From contig JAHQIY010000014.1 in assembly GCA_019054805.1 (NCBI GenBank), positions 930,001 to 994,000 on the forward strand: a stretch of DNA of 64,000 nucleotides. Reading direction: 5' to 3'. The translations under genes were made by a program, and so were the position numbers. The notes under the pieces were generated by a model. That model was not told the origin of the DNA. It saw only the letters and a list, made by a program, of their open reading frames with translations, and did not search any database. Below are positions 33,648 to 44,158 of this stretch, in pieces. Numbering within the stretch: position 1 is the stretch's first letter; each line of letters begins with the position of its first letter. The DNA is from Brachionus manjavacas (taxonomy: Eukaryota > Rotifera > Eurotatoria > Ploima > Brachionidae).

Positions 33648-34793
33648 ATGCAACTAAAATATATTCTTTTTAATACATTTTTGTTAATAATTGGCCACAA
33701 AATTTATCAATTTGCATCTTTTATGGGATACCTGTCCAAGCATGACAACAGCGTTAGCAAACTCAAAAACTGTAATTTTACTTTTAAGAATTTGATCAAA
33801 AAATACAGCCATCCGATTAGGAACACAGTCGATTCAGATAGATTACCAAATGGTCTTACATTTGTCCTTAGCTCATATGATCACAATTTTGTCCATTTTG
33901 CCGAATCAATGAGTCCTGAACAGAGCTCAATTTATGTTCTTGATTTAAATTATTTATATGAACCTATTCGGGTAGAAATTGAGAACCACCAATTTCAGTT
34001 AATTACCGAACAATTCAACCTAGTTTGTCTAAGTGTTTACCAAGACAAAAAAAGAAATTTTAATGTTATTGCAGGAAATTATATCACTGAAAAACGGAAA
34101 GAAAAATTTGGCCTTAAAAGAAGTGGATACTCAATTGAAAGATTTGTTTACGACAGTGAAAAGTTTTCTCTAATCCATGAGGAAACATTTGTCAATGATC
34201 AAATATTAAGTGGACTTTGTGATTTAGTGGTTGTCGGGGAGGATCAACTCTATTTTAGCAAATGTTTCTCGAGTCCGATTTTTAAGAGCCTAAAATTCAA
34301 TTTGGGAATCGGCGATGGTCAAATATGGTTCATGAACATGGCCAAAAAAAATTTATTTTTAGCCGCTGACAATCTTTTCATACCGAAATCAATTGAATAT
34401 TTGGATTCAGAAAATTTGATTGTGGTATCTAATCACCAGAATCAGGGCATTAGTCTATTCAATCGGGAGTATGATGACAGTTTGTCAAGAAAATTTGATA
34501 TTGATTTAGAATCTTTTGTGTTCAATATAAACAAAGATTCAAATGATAACCTATGGATTAGTCTTCATCCTTTTTTGTATCAAACTTTAAGCATGGATGG
34601 TGGTCATTTGATAGAGAATAAATTGGTTAAATTAAAGCTTGATCTTAAGCATTCGCAGCATATCAACCATGAAAAAGAAATTGTCTATTCAAACAATGGA
34701 TTTTATCTAAATGGACTTGGATCAGTGCAAATTTTTAAAGATAATCTAATTTTATTTTCACTAGACAGTGATCCTTTGGTGTGTGAAATTTAA
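33648..34793 (+). CDS. Paraoxonase-like protein lacking most catalytic residues
   Basis: A single exon encodes 381 aa of the paraoxonase/arylesterase family, a six-bladed beta-propeller. Family landmarks: DRLPNGLTFV (65-74), SIYVLDLNYL, LSGLCDLVVVGEDQLYFS (187-203), VFNINKDSNDNLWIS (290-304) and the C-terminal DPLVCEI. A hydrophobic N-terminus (about 5-27) fits the uncleaved signal anchor of PONs. Aligned by eye with human PON1, E53 becomes V61, H115 becomes V125, N168 becomes C190, N224 is not Asn (K or P near 246-247) and D269 becomes F291; D54 and N270 are kept. The calcium site and His dyad are therefore largely lost, and lactonase activity is unlikely. A chaperone-like role, as for nematode MEC-6, is possible but only an inference. 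Convergent with UQCRFS1, 230 bp away. Confidence 0.85.
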   Translation: MQLKYILFNTFLLIIGHKIYQFASFMGYLSKHDNSVSKLKNCNFTFKNLIKKYSHPIRNTVDSDRLPNGLTFVLSSYDHNFVHFAESMSPEQSSIYVLDLNYLYEPIRVEIENHQFQLITEQFNLVCLSVYQDKKRNFNVIAGNYITEKRKEKFGLKRSGYSIERFVYDSEKFSLIHEETFVNDQILSGLCDLVVVGEDQLYFSKCFSSPIFKSLKFNLGIGDGQIWFMNMAKKNLFLAADNLFIPKSIEYLDSENLIVVSNHQNQGISLFNREYDDSLSRKFDIDLESFVFNINKDSNDNLWISLHPFLYQTLSMDGGHLIENKLVKLKLDLKHSQHINHEKEIVYSNNGFYLNGLGSVQIFKDNLILFSLDSDPLVCEI

Positions 34794-35023
34794 ATTTTTT
34801 TCAAAATAAAAATCTGAGAAAAAAATTTTGAATTAGATAAAATAAAATTGTAAACTTTATGTTTTTTTTTTGCTTAAATTTTTGTGTTAAAATAGAATTA
34901 AAATAGAATAATTTAATTTTTTTATTAATATTTTGATCCTTAATATTAACTGTTTTTTAAAAATATTCTGCATTAAAATTAAATAGCTGGTATTTTTTAA
35001 TAATAGATTTTTTTTGTTAAATC

Positions 35024-36023
35024 TTAACCAACAACCAGCAAGTCATCTTCAATTGTGTACGGTGGGATTTCAAGATTAAGTGGAGCTGGTCCTTTTCTAA
35101 TTCGACCCGAAGCGTCGTAGTGAGAGCCGTGACATGGACAGAAATATCCATTATACTCACCTTGGTTGGCCAAAGGTACACAACCTGTATTTAATCGAAA
35201 AATTAATTGATTAATTATTCAGAAAAAAATATTTTTTCATTTACCTAAGTGTGTGCAGATGCCCAAAAGAACCAGATATTCGGGCTTTTGAACTCTGACA
35301 TCATCATGTTGAGGATCTCTCAGAGTTGACAAATCGACAGATCGTTCCTTATCGATTTCTGCCTGAGTTCGATGACGAATGAACAAAGGTTTGCTTCTCC
35401 ATTTGACAGTTAGATTTTTTCCCTCAGGAATTTCGCTCAATTTCACCTCAATTTTGGCCAAAGCGAGAACGTCAGCAGATGGCGCAACATTTGCCACAAT
35501 ATCTCTAACGACAGCTTTGGCTCCGTAAGCAGTAGCCAAACCGACACCTTTTTAAATTTATTTAAATAAAGTAAAAAAAAATTTATTTTTTTTATTTACC
35601 GAAAGTAGAAATATAGGAAAAAGTCTTTTTATCATCAGCTCTGTCTCTGCTGTGCTGGGTGGAGCTTTCCGAGTATTCGTTTCTGTACTCGCTGAAGTCA
35701 GGTATTTTAATGTCAGTGTGAGCATATCTACACTGAAGGGATTCTATTGAAAAAAAATTTAAATATTTTTTTTATAAATATTTTTACTTTGTTTTACTTG
35801 AGAATGAGCTGGTAACCTTTAGATTGCCTCCTATTAAAAGTTTTCCCAAGGACAAGTTGCTCGATGGTTTTAAACTGTTTGGCAAACCCATATGATCATG
35901 ACTGTGATCGTCAGACTGCATTGGTACAGCTGGTTTCGGCGCTAATTTGTTGGCTGCAGCAAGAACTACAGTTGTGGCCGAGTTGTTGAGCGAACTTAGT
36001 CTGCTTAATGCCAATGAACTCAT
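35024..36023 (-). CDS. UQCRFS1: Cytochrome bc1 complex Rieske iron-sulfur protein
   Basis: Mitochondrial complex III subunit that carries electrons from ubiquinol to cytochrome c1. Four exons on the minus strand: 36023-35798, 35743-35600, 35547-35245, 35184-35024; 834 nt, 277 aa (human 274). The long, Ser/Ala-rich N-terminus fits a mitochondrial targeting sequence, which in this family becomes the small subunit 9 of complex III. A transmembrane helix ([20 protein letters not shown]) is followed by the hinge and the soluble Rieske domain. Cluster ligands are complete: CTHLGC (221-226, built across the last intron) and CPCHGSHY (240-247), followed by a conserved [12 protein letters not shown]. 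The gene diverges from BORCS5, with about 680 bp between their start codons. Confidence 0.98.
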
Positions 36024-36701
36024 TTTATCTAAAATTAAACACTATTTAGCCATGTCCATTAGTTAGTTAGAACAGTTTTGGGTTTATAAATGCATTTTAA
36101 AGCATAAAATTCTTCATACTTAGCATAGAGTCTGTTTTATATAAATTTGTTTTTAAATTATATAGTTGAATATTGTGTATATGCCGAGATTTTTGAAAAA
36201 TATCTTATGCATTAATAGGAATTGCTTGCAAGTACTGGGTGAAATATTGCAAGCGTCCTCGTAACATTTTGCATTCTAAATTAGCTAATAATTATAATTT
36301 TAATTCATCGCTGAATAAACTTGAATTTTAGTAAAAAATTTTATTTTTTTTTATTGAAATAAATGAATTTTTTACACTCTTGATTATTTAAAAAAATTCG
36401 ATTAAAAATAATTTATAATAAAAATTAAATAAATTTGAAAGGAAACAAGAAAATTGTGTTTTTTGACTTTGATGTGGATATTTGAAAAAAAATGACCAAT
36501 TTTAAGGTTAAAGTGATTAATTAATTTAAAAAATTTTGATTATTTTAAACATTTTAAATTAATTGAATAAAATTGGTGTTGAATTTTTTTGATGAAATTT
36601 TTTAAAATAGTCTAAATTTGAATCACGTGATTTAAAAAATAAACATTAATATAAAATTATGTTCAAAATTAGAGTCTTTCTAATATCATTCATAAAAGTA
36701 A
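36024..36701. promoter_or_regulatory. Shared divergent intergenic region UQCRFS1 / BORCS5
   Basis: This 678-bp AT-rich spacer lies between two start codons on opposite strands and must contain both promoters. No named element could be identified by eye. Confidence 0.4.
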
Positions 36702-37319
36702 ATGGGAAACGATCAAAAAAAACCTAGTCAATCAAGTAAATACAAAAATATCTTTCAAAGTCTTTTCTTAATTAAATTCAATAGATCAGAGCCAATACCA
36801 TCCAGACATTGTGGTGGTATCTGAAAACAAAACTCAACCAAGTCCTGAGGATGAAAGTCTAAACAAGCTAAAATTTGTGCCAGTATTCTATCCGATTCTC
36901 AAAAGTTCAATAGACTTGAAAGAAAATGACAATTTGTATTTAATGACACCTGATAGGCTTGTTAAATTAGCAGACTTGCTAAAAGACCATCTAAGTATTT
37001 GTGCTTTTAATGTCACTAAAGACCAAGAAGCTTTATCTACTGAAATCAAGCATGTAATTGCGATCAAAAATATAAAAATTGGCTAAAATTACAAAATTTT
37101 AATTTTAAGTTAAATTTTGTAGTCGATTTATTGATGCAAAATTATCTTGAAAAGCAGAAAAAATATGCTAAATATTGTGAACAAATGAAAACAGTAAATG
37201 ACTTGAATATGAGTGTGAAAAAAATTCGACGCAACATGGACGAAATTTTGCCAATGATCAAAAGTATAAATGAATTTTTACCTGAACAAGATCGATTGGA
37301 AGAATTTTCATTCAGATAA
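36702..37319 (+). CDS. BORCS5: BLOC-1-related complex subunit 5 (myrlysin)
   Basis: BORC subunit that attaches the complex to lysosomes and recruits ARL8 for kinesin transport. Three exons: 36702-36735, 36785-37053, 37110-37319; 513 nt, 170 aa (human 196). The N-terminus MGNDQKKPS has Gly2 and a basic, Ser-containing context for N-myristoylation, as in the human protein. DIVVV near residue 19 and the C-terminal block match the family strongly: YLEKQKKYAKYCEQMKTVND, then IRRNMDEILPMI and LPEQDRLEEFSF. The last-exon acceptor was chosen because it gives a spacing to the KQKKYAKY block equal to the human protein; a later AG would break the frame. TBC1D9 starts 282 bp downstream on the same strand. 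Confidence 0.93.
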
Positions 37320-37601
37320 AAAAATACTTAATTCAACTTTTTTTTTTTTTACTAAATTAATTTAAAAATTAAAGTTATCAATAAAATTGATGATCAAGTT
37401 TTTTCTAATAACAAAAATTTGCTCTGAATTTGAATTTTCTACGTCATATTTAGCAAAAAATTATGATCAAATTTTATAATTTGCCAGTAATTATTTTTAT
37501 TTAAAAGAAGCATCTACTAAATTTTCAAAATAAAATTTATTTAGATAATTTTAAATTATTTCGTTTATCAGTCATACTTAACTATAAATGCTAATATAGA
37601 T

Positions 37602-40600
37602 ATGTGGATTAAGCCAGAAGAGTTGTTATTAACGACCTTATGGTGCGTTTTTAAATAAAAATTAAAAATTAAAATTAATTGAGTTTTAACAAGGTCAAGT
37701 GAACGCGGAAACATGTTTTTTACCCTGCAGAGGCGTCGAGGACAAGACGAAGAAAAAGTCGGCATCACCGGTCTTTTGGTCGCCACTTGGGACTCTGTCA
37801 CTGAATCAAAAGTTTTTTTTACCATAATTTTTCCTCGATCAAAACTAATTGAGCATTTTCCGACAGCTACACAAATACCGGATTATTCACCACCGAGAAA
37901 ACAGCGAAATTTACTACAGTAAGTTTATTCCGCAAAAAAATTAAAAAAAAAATCAAATTTTATTCAGAATTATCTCTTTCAAATACTCTCTAATGTGATT
38001 GCATTCATTCGATACAAAATGGGAATACAAGTCGCATTCTGTCAGACTATCGCTTTCAAATCTAATCTGTTTCATGATAATTGACTCTCTGATGTAATAG
38101 CATAGCTGAATCAGTCTCATTAAGCTCTTCAAAATTAGTTTATAATATTTTTGTTTGTTATTTTTTGATAAAAATTTTCTCTCTCTTTTTGACATAGTGT
38201 TGATGAAGCAGTTTTTTTCCTTGGTCTCTGGCTCGTCTTTGCCAACTTTCACATTTAATTGATTTACACACAAAAATGCATAGTGATACAGGCTTTCTAA
38301 TTTTATAATAATTTCGTCTTTGATGTCATCTGATTCAAGGACATAGATTGGCGGCAGACCTACTGGGGCTTTGTACAGATTGGCGTTTTCGTGCACATAA
38401 AATACGCATCTTAAAATCGACTTGGATAGATGTGTTAGAAAGGACCTTAAGTTTGACCAATATGAGTTGGTGCTCATGTTTTGTCTTGCCGTTTCAATAG
38501 AATCAAATGAGTTCATGAATTCTTTGAAGCATTTGAGCAAAATTCTGGTATTTGGTCGAATTTTGGCCACTTTTTCTCCATCGTTTTGCTCACTAGACAT
38601 ATCAAAGATATCGATTTGAATTTTTTTCAAATTGTTCAAATTGAGCTCAAAATTAAATGGACCTTTTTGAATTATTTTTTTGTAATTTATAAAAACAGGT
38701 TTAATCGATTTATGCTTTAGTTTTAAACTGTTAAAGTTGTTTTCCAAAGAATTTTGCCATCTATTGTACAAGTCAATGATGCCTATTCTTTCTTCTGACT
38801 CCACATTAGACCAAATTGGCATTAGCTCCTTTTGTATGGGCTCTACTTTTCTAGCATAAAGCTCATCAATTTGTTCCATTTTGATTCTTTTCTCTTCAAA
38901 TGGTTGCGTTTGTTTTTTCTGGTTTAGTTTCGGTTTATCATCGACAAAAATGCAGCTGAATTTGTCCAGTTCTTCGACAAGACTGACTCTTATTTTGGGC
39001 AGATTTTCTTGATAGCCGCTCAGTGAATTAATGCTAGGCACCTGTTTCAATGATTTTTGCTGATTCCTAAGCAAGCTTTTGTAAATGATCCGAATTAGTT
39101 TTCGGTTGTCTTGGTTTAATTTTATTAAGTTTAAATTCAATTTGGAATCTAGTGAAAGGCGCTTTGTTTCTTTGTCAAAGATACATTGCTTTTTACGTCT
39201 CATATACACTCGGTTTTTTCGGTATGTCTTCGAATTGTTTACACTCAAAAAACTTTGATACATTTTTGACACAAATGGACTAGCTTTTCTTTTTTTTTTT
39301 AATTTTCTCAAAACTTAAAATTAAATTAAACTGTAACCAAAGTAAATGAAATTATAAATTAAAGCTGTTGCTCTGGCTGAGACCAAAGAGGAAATACTGA
39401 ATCACTGGAAATGGATTGAGAACAGTCTGATGCCAATGTTGGAATCGTTTGATGAACAAGAAGATATCAGTAGTTTTATATTTTGTAAAATAGAGAGTTT
39501 GATTGTTCAATCGAATGAGCCCAGTGCTGATGAAAACACAGGTTAATTATTAAATTTGAAATTAATCGTAAAAATTTTATTTTATTTTTTTAGAAGAAGA
39601 AGAAATTGAGTCCAAAAAATTCCAGGAAGCTATTAAAAAATTTCAAAAATTGTTCAAGCTAAATCCCAGTGACAAATTAGTTAACTGTAATAAATTTAAT
39701 TTTATTAATTTTTTTTTTTTTGAATTATTTGATAAAGATTATTCGTGTAATTATTCAAAAAATAGAGTTCCCCGCCAAGGCTGGATGTATCTGAGCATGA
39801 ATCATATTTGTTTTTATTCATATATGATGGGTACCGAGGCTAAGATTACCATACCGTATACTGATATAATGGTTTGTTTCTTCTATTAAATTTTCTCTGT
39901 GATTTTAAATTAAATTAATAGAATATTGAAAAAATTTCATCTCTTTTATCAACTGGTATTAAGATAACCACTCGTAATGGAAGCTTTAATTTTTACATGT
40001 TTCTAAACATTGACGATACCTATAAGTTAATTCAACAATTGACCAACTTTGCAGTTCAAAATCTTTTGTCCAAAAGTCAAGAGTTTAAAAAAGATCTTCT
40101 ACCTAATTTGGATAAGCAAAGTGCAACTAAATTTGTGTCGCATTTAAAAAGAGATCTTGATGCCAAGGCTAGAAGTGAGTCATTCAGAACAATGTTTCGT
40201 TTGGCAAATGGCGAAATGCTTAATGGTAATGTTATTTGTTCCATTTGGGCTCCGTACAATAAGCGCTACATTAGAGGAAAAATTTATGTCTCTTCAAATT
40301 ATGTCTGTTTTGCATCCAAAGTAAGAAAAAAATTAATTTCATTTTTTAAAATAAACTAAATTTAATAAAAATAGATTTCCAAAGAAGTTGAGCTCATTAT
40401 TCCAATCCGAGACATTTATCTAGTCGAAAAGCCATCAGCTAATTCTCGTATATCGCGTCGAAATGTTGATGATGAGTATGACTTGGACCGTTCTTTGGTT
40501 ATTACCACCAAGATGAAAGAAAATTTTTTATTTTCTGGTTTTCTTGAACGCGATTTAATTATTCAAAAGATATCGGACATGCTATTGAGTAACCAAGAAG

Positions 40601-43600
40601 GCTCAGTGTAATTTTTTCTTTCAAGAATAAAACAGTATTTTTAAAATTTTTTACTACTAGTCCTCCAGTCGACCCTTATCATGAAAATAGTAAATTTGGT
40701 AAGTATTTAATTTTTGATTTTTTGGGAGAAAAATTAATTTTCTTAGAACAATGTTCTCCGTTGATGGAACTTTTTTCCAAGGCTTATTCAGATGAAAAGA
40801 GAGTTAGAGAATCGACTAAGGAAGCCGAGTGGAAGCATCATTTCTCTGAATACGGAAGGTACTCATTAGGATATTTTATCATAAAAAAAATAAGTAAATA
40901 TTTTTTAACTATTAAGAGGTGTCTCTATGTATCGAACTACTGAGATATATGAGCTAATATTAGAGGGCTTACCGGATAAATATCGGTGTGAACTGTGGCT
41001 AATATTCTCAGGAGCTATTCATCAGGTAATAGAAATTAAAAGAAATAATTTTATTTTTTATTTTTTTATTAGAAAAACACAAATCCATTTGTCTACAAAA
41101 ATCTTGTTAATCAACCATGCGATGATTTCGAGGTGACTATGGATGAAATCGAACGAGATTTACATCGATCGTTGCCCGAACATGTCGCTTTCCAAAGCGA
41201 AATAGGCATTAACGCCTTGAGGCGAGTACTCAAGTCCTATGCCATACGCAATCCGTCTATAGGCTACTGTCAAGCTATGAACATAATAGCTAGTGTTTTG
41301 CTTTTGTACTGCAGTGAAGAAGATTCTTTCTGGCTACTAGCATCGATTTGTGAGCGTCTGCTGCCAGATTATTACAATACCAAAGTAGTTGGAGCCCAGA
41401 TTGATGCAGGTGTATTTGAAGATCTGTGCGAGCACTATCTTAAAGACATTTATATCAAGCTCAAAGAGCTCAGTGTTATCAGCTATGTGTCCCTTGCTTG
41501 GTTTTTAACTCTTTTTATTAGCTCAATGCCGTTTGATTCCGCGGTCTATCTAGTGGATTGCTTTTTTTATGACGGTGCCAAAGTAATGTTTCAATTGGCA
41601 CTAACTATTCTTCAAGAGAACAAGCAAGAATTGCTGAAATGTAATGATGAAGGTGATTCTATTGCTCTGTTGGCTAAATATTTAGAAAATATTGAAAATC
41701 CGGATAGGAAAATTCCGAACTCTAATGCCAATGTTAAAAATCTGATCCGCGATTCTTATATTAATTTTGGAACTATTACTGATGACGATATAAGCAGACT
41801 AAGACTTAAGCATCGCCTAAGGGTTGTACAAAATATGGAAGAAAATTTGTTGAATAGTATAGCTCGCAATGTGTCCAAACAATGTTCATTCAGCGATGAC
41901 CAGATCAAGGACTTATTTTACATTTACAAAGTAAATTAAATTTTAATTATTTAAAGAGTTATTGAAAAAAAACCATCCAAAATAGAAACTCTTATCAGGC
42001 CAAAATTGAAAAAATAAAGTTTTCGAGCACAATGGGTCAAATTTGACCCCATATAAAAAATAAAATTTCTTTTTGAAGATTTGAAGATCAAGGTTTTCTT
42101 TGCATACTAAACATTCTGATTGGGAACAAACATTAGAATTCTTGTTATCATACTTCTTGACATAATCCACATCGCCCTCCTGCATTTTTTTGAAGCTAGC
42201 GCCGGGCTCTCATCTAAACATCTTTTTGAATAAATTTTTGTACCAGTTCTTTTGAATGACTCCAAAATTAGAACCACGAATGTGATCTTTTCAATCCTTT
42301 GGCATTTGCTTGAATAATGGTTAAGAATTACTTTTGGTTTCTTTGTTTCTGTATTATCATGGTGAGCCGTGGACAACAAAATGACCGACTTAAAGGAACA
42401 TAAGAAACAAGAGTCAGAGATTTGTTAAAGCCAATAATTGAAGATTCATAAAACAAAAAATAAATTAATTTAGAAATTACAAATACCTTAAAAAAACTAT
42501 TAAAGAATTATCGGGTTCGAGTCAAGATTGTTCAGTTTATTCATTTTGTTCAGAATATTGATTTTGATGTAAAAACTTCTGTTTGTGAAAAAATGTTTTA
42601 AATTGGTTGAGGGGTTTTAAATTCAAATTAAAAGACTTAAATTTTCATTTTTTTTAGGAAATTTTTATTATTTTTATTTTTTATTTCAATGAACGCCTTT
42701 AAGGCGATGTTAAAAAAACAAAAAAAATTAAAAAAATCAATGAGATCACTTTAATTGTTTTTTATTTTAATACAAATTTTAATATATTAACATTAATAAT
42801 TAATAATTTGATCCGTGGCTCACAAATTTGTCTAGCCCTTATTAAATTTTTGTTTAAGCAAGTCTCCAAAATTGGAATAATCGATGGTGATAACAGGAAT
42901 TTGACAGTTAATAAAGAACAATTTTTAAAGTTGAACAAAAATTTGTGCGATTGGATGGCTTTGTGTGACGCTGAGATAGCCGGTCGTATATTTGATGTAA
43001 CACTTAATTCTAATAATAAATAAAATTGAGTCCAACATTTTTCTAGTTTCTTAAATGCTGTCCATCTGAACGCTCAAATGAGACTAAAATTTCCAAGTTA
43101 ATTATGACATCGATTGCCAATGGTGTACCTAGTTCAAATGAATTGAAAAAAGCTCTTTCGCTCGAGGAACACGAGACAATAGATTTTTTACACTTTATCC
43201 GCTATATGAACATAGTTTACAACTCCGATGCCAATATCAGACTTAAGTTTTTGTATGGAGTTAGCATGAATGGTACATCTACAATTTTTTTACTTTCTAT
43301 TAGGAAAAAAATAAAATTTTTTAATTTCAGATTCTCAAAAAAAAATTGATATTTATAATGGTATTTTTAGTGTTTTATTGAGTAAACTGGAGAGCTTGGC
43401 AAAGAATAGTGAAAAAAACAAATCCGAATCAAATTTGTTAGAGTCTGATGGAAAAAATCATAAAAGCAGCTTGCCAATTATGAACCAAGACGAATTTATA
43501 AGCTTTTGGAAAATTGTTTATAATTTTTTTACAGGAATGGACAATGAAGCCGAGATGTATCATGCAGCGGCCACTGTATCCACTTTGCTGCTTAAACTTG

Positions 43601-43851
43601 GCGAAGCGTCACGCAAATTCCAGAATGACAGTTCAATAATTAAATCCACTGCTGCTTTAGTCACTGAGTCTGATAAATTGCCAAAAAGTGCTAGTTTGAC
43701 AAATTTGGAGATTTCATCTACCAAAGTTTGGTCCATTACTTTTGAACAATTGATAGCATCCGTGCTCACCGATAACCATTTAGTTAATTATTTTGATACT
43801 AAATATGATATTGAAAAGAAACTGGCGGAGTATAAAGCACAACACGCTTAA
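37602..43851 (+). CDS. TBC1D9: TBC1D8/9-type Rab GTPase-activating protein
   Basis: Fifteen exons: 37602-37642, 37694-37811, 37867-37918, 39365-39541, 39594-39686, 39738-39871, 39922-40320, 40375-40607, 40661-40698, 40747-40858, 40917-41025, 41073-41930, 42859-42996, 43047-43272, 43331-43851. Total 3249 nt, 1082 aa (human TBC1D9 1266). It opens MWIKPEELLL like human MWVNPEEVLL. Two GRAM domains follow (about 140-215 with VPRQGWMYLSMNHICFYS; about 285-365), then the TBC domain (about 485-690). Both catalytic fingers are present: IERDLHR with R534, and YCQ with Q569. A reduced EF-hand-like C-terminal region follows. It is expected to switch off Rab GTPases on endomembranes. TBC1D8 is an equally valid orthology label. 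Intron 3 (1.45 kb) contains an antisense gene and intron 12 a piggyBac remnant. Confidence 0.94.
37953..39311 (-). CDS. Unrecognised 452-aa basic protein nested in TBC1D9 intron 3
   Basis: One uninterrupted frame of 452 codons antisense to TBC1D9, wholly inside its third intron. The start chosen is the first Met (39311), which gives a very basic N-terminus (MRKLKKKRK). The protein is rich in Lys, Leu, Asn and Ser and looks mostly helical. Segments such as RIGIIDLYNRWQNSLENNF and KSILRCVFYVHENANLYKAP, and a C-terminal helix pair YYKLILKSLMRLIQLCYYI, are of normal protein complexity. No signal peptide, transmembrane segment or zinc motif is seen. A basic start hints at a nuclear or nucleolar location, but no family was recognised. 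Its length in AT-rich DNA argues for a real gene. It has no introns, unlike its host. Confidence 0.75.
   Translation of the reverse strand: MRKLKKKRKASPFVSKMYQSFLSVNNSKTYRKNRVYMRRKKQCIFDKETKRLSLDSKLNLNLIKLNQDNRKLIRIIYKSLLRNQQKSLKQVPSINSLSGYQENLPKIRVSLVEELDKFSCIFVDDKPKLNQKKQTQPFEEKRIKMEQIDELYARKVEPIQKELMPIWSNVESEERIGIIDLYNRWQNSLENNFNSLKLKHKSIKPVFINYKKIIQKGPFNFELNLNNLKKIQIDIFDMSSEQNDGEKVAKIRPNTRILLKCFKEFMNSFDSIETARQNMSTNSYWSNLRSFLTHLSKSILRCVFYVHENANLYKAPVGLPPIYVLESDDIKDEIIIKLESLYHYAFLCVNQLNVKVGKDEPETKEKNCFINTMSKRERKFLSKNNKQKYYKLILKSLMRLIQLCYYIRESIIMKQIRFESDSLTECDLYSHFVSNECNHIREYLKEIILNKI
42040..42375 (-). mobile_element. piggyBac-like transposase C-terminal remnant (TBC1D9 intron 12)
   Basis: On the minus strand the order is KKPKVILNHYSSKC (compare the piggyBac KP.vi..YN..KGGVD region), then RCGLCQE, a frame change, and NSNVCSQSECLVCKENL. 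The C..C...C....C..C pattern is the cysteine-rich domain at the end of piggyBac transposases. Just beyond lies the palindromic GGGGTCAAATTTGACCC (42039-42056), a type of sequence found near piggyBac ends. Much of the transposase is missing, so it is a dead copy. Confidence 0.5.
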
Positions 43852-44158
43852 AATTTTAGATTAATTATGAATGTGACAAAAAAAAAATTTTTGAACAGAT
43901 TTTTTCAAAAAATGTAAATCATATATTTTTTCCCTTTTATTATTTCGAATCTTTTTTTCAATAAATATTTTAATCAATTTTAAACTTATACCAAAACAAT
44001 TTAAATTTTCTTAAAATTATTTGATTAATAAACATAACTAAAAGTTTAATTAATTATGTTTAAATTCAAAATCATATGAGTAATAGAAGAATTTGTTGTT
44101 CGTATAAAAATAAAACTATCAAAATTTTTTTCTCATTAAAATTATTCGAAATTTTAAA
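43852..44158. other. Short spacer between TBC1D9 and ECPAS
   Basis: 307 bp containing AATAAA-type poly(A) signals for TBC1D9 (for example near 43960) and the ECPAS promoter. No other feature seen. Confidence 0.5.

Noticed and set aside
36785-37083. BORCS5 exon 2 as a separate 91-aa gene
   Set aside because: It joins in frame to the MGNDQKKPS exon and to the YLEKQKKYAKY exon, giving the complete BORCS5 pattern.
42500-42540. GGGTTCGAGTC resembling a tRNA T-loop
   Set aside because: No matching acceptor stem, D-loop or anticodon arm around it.
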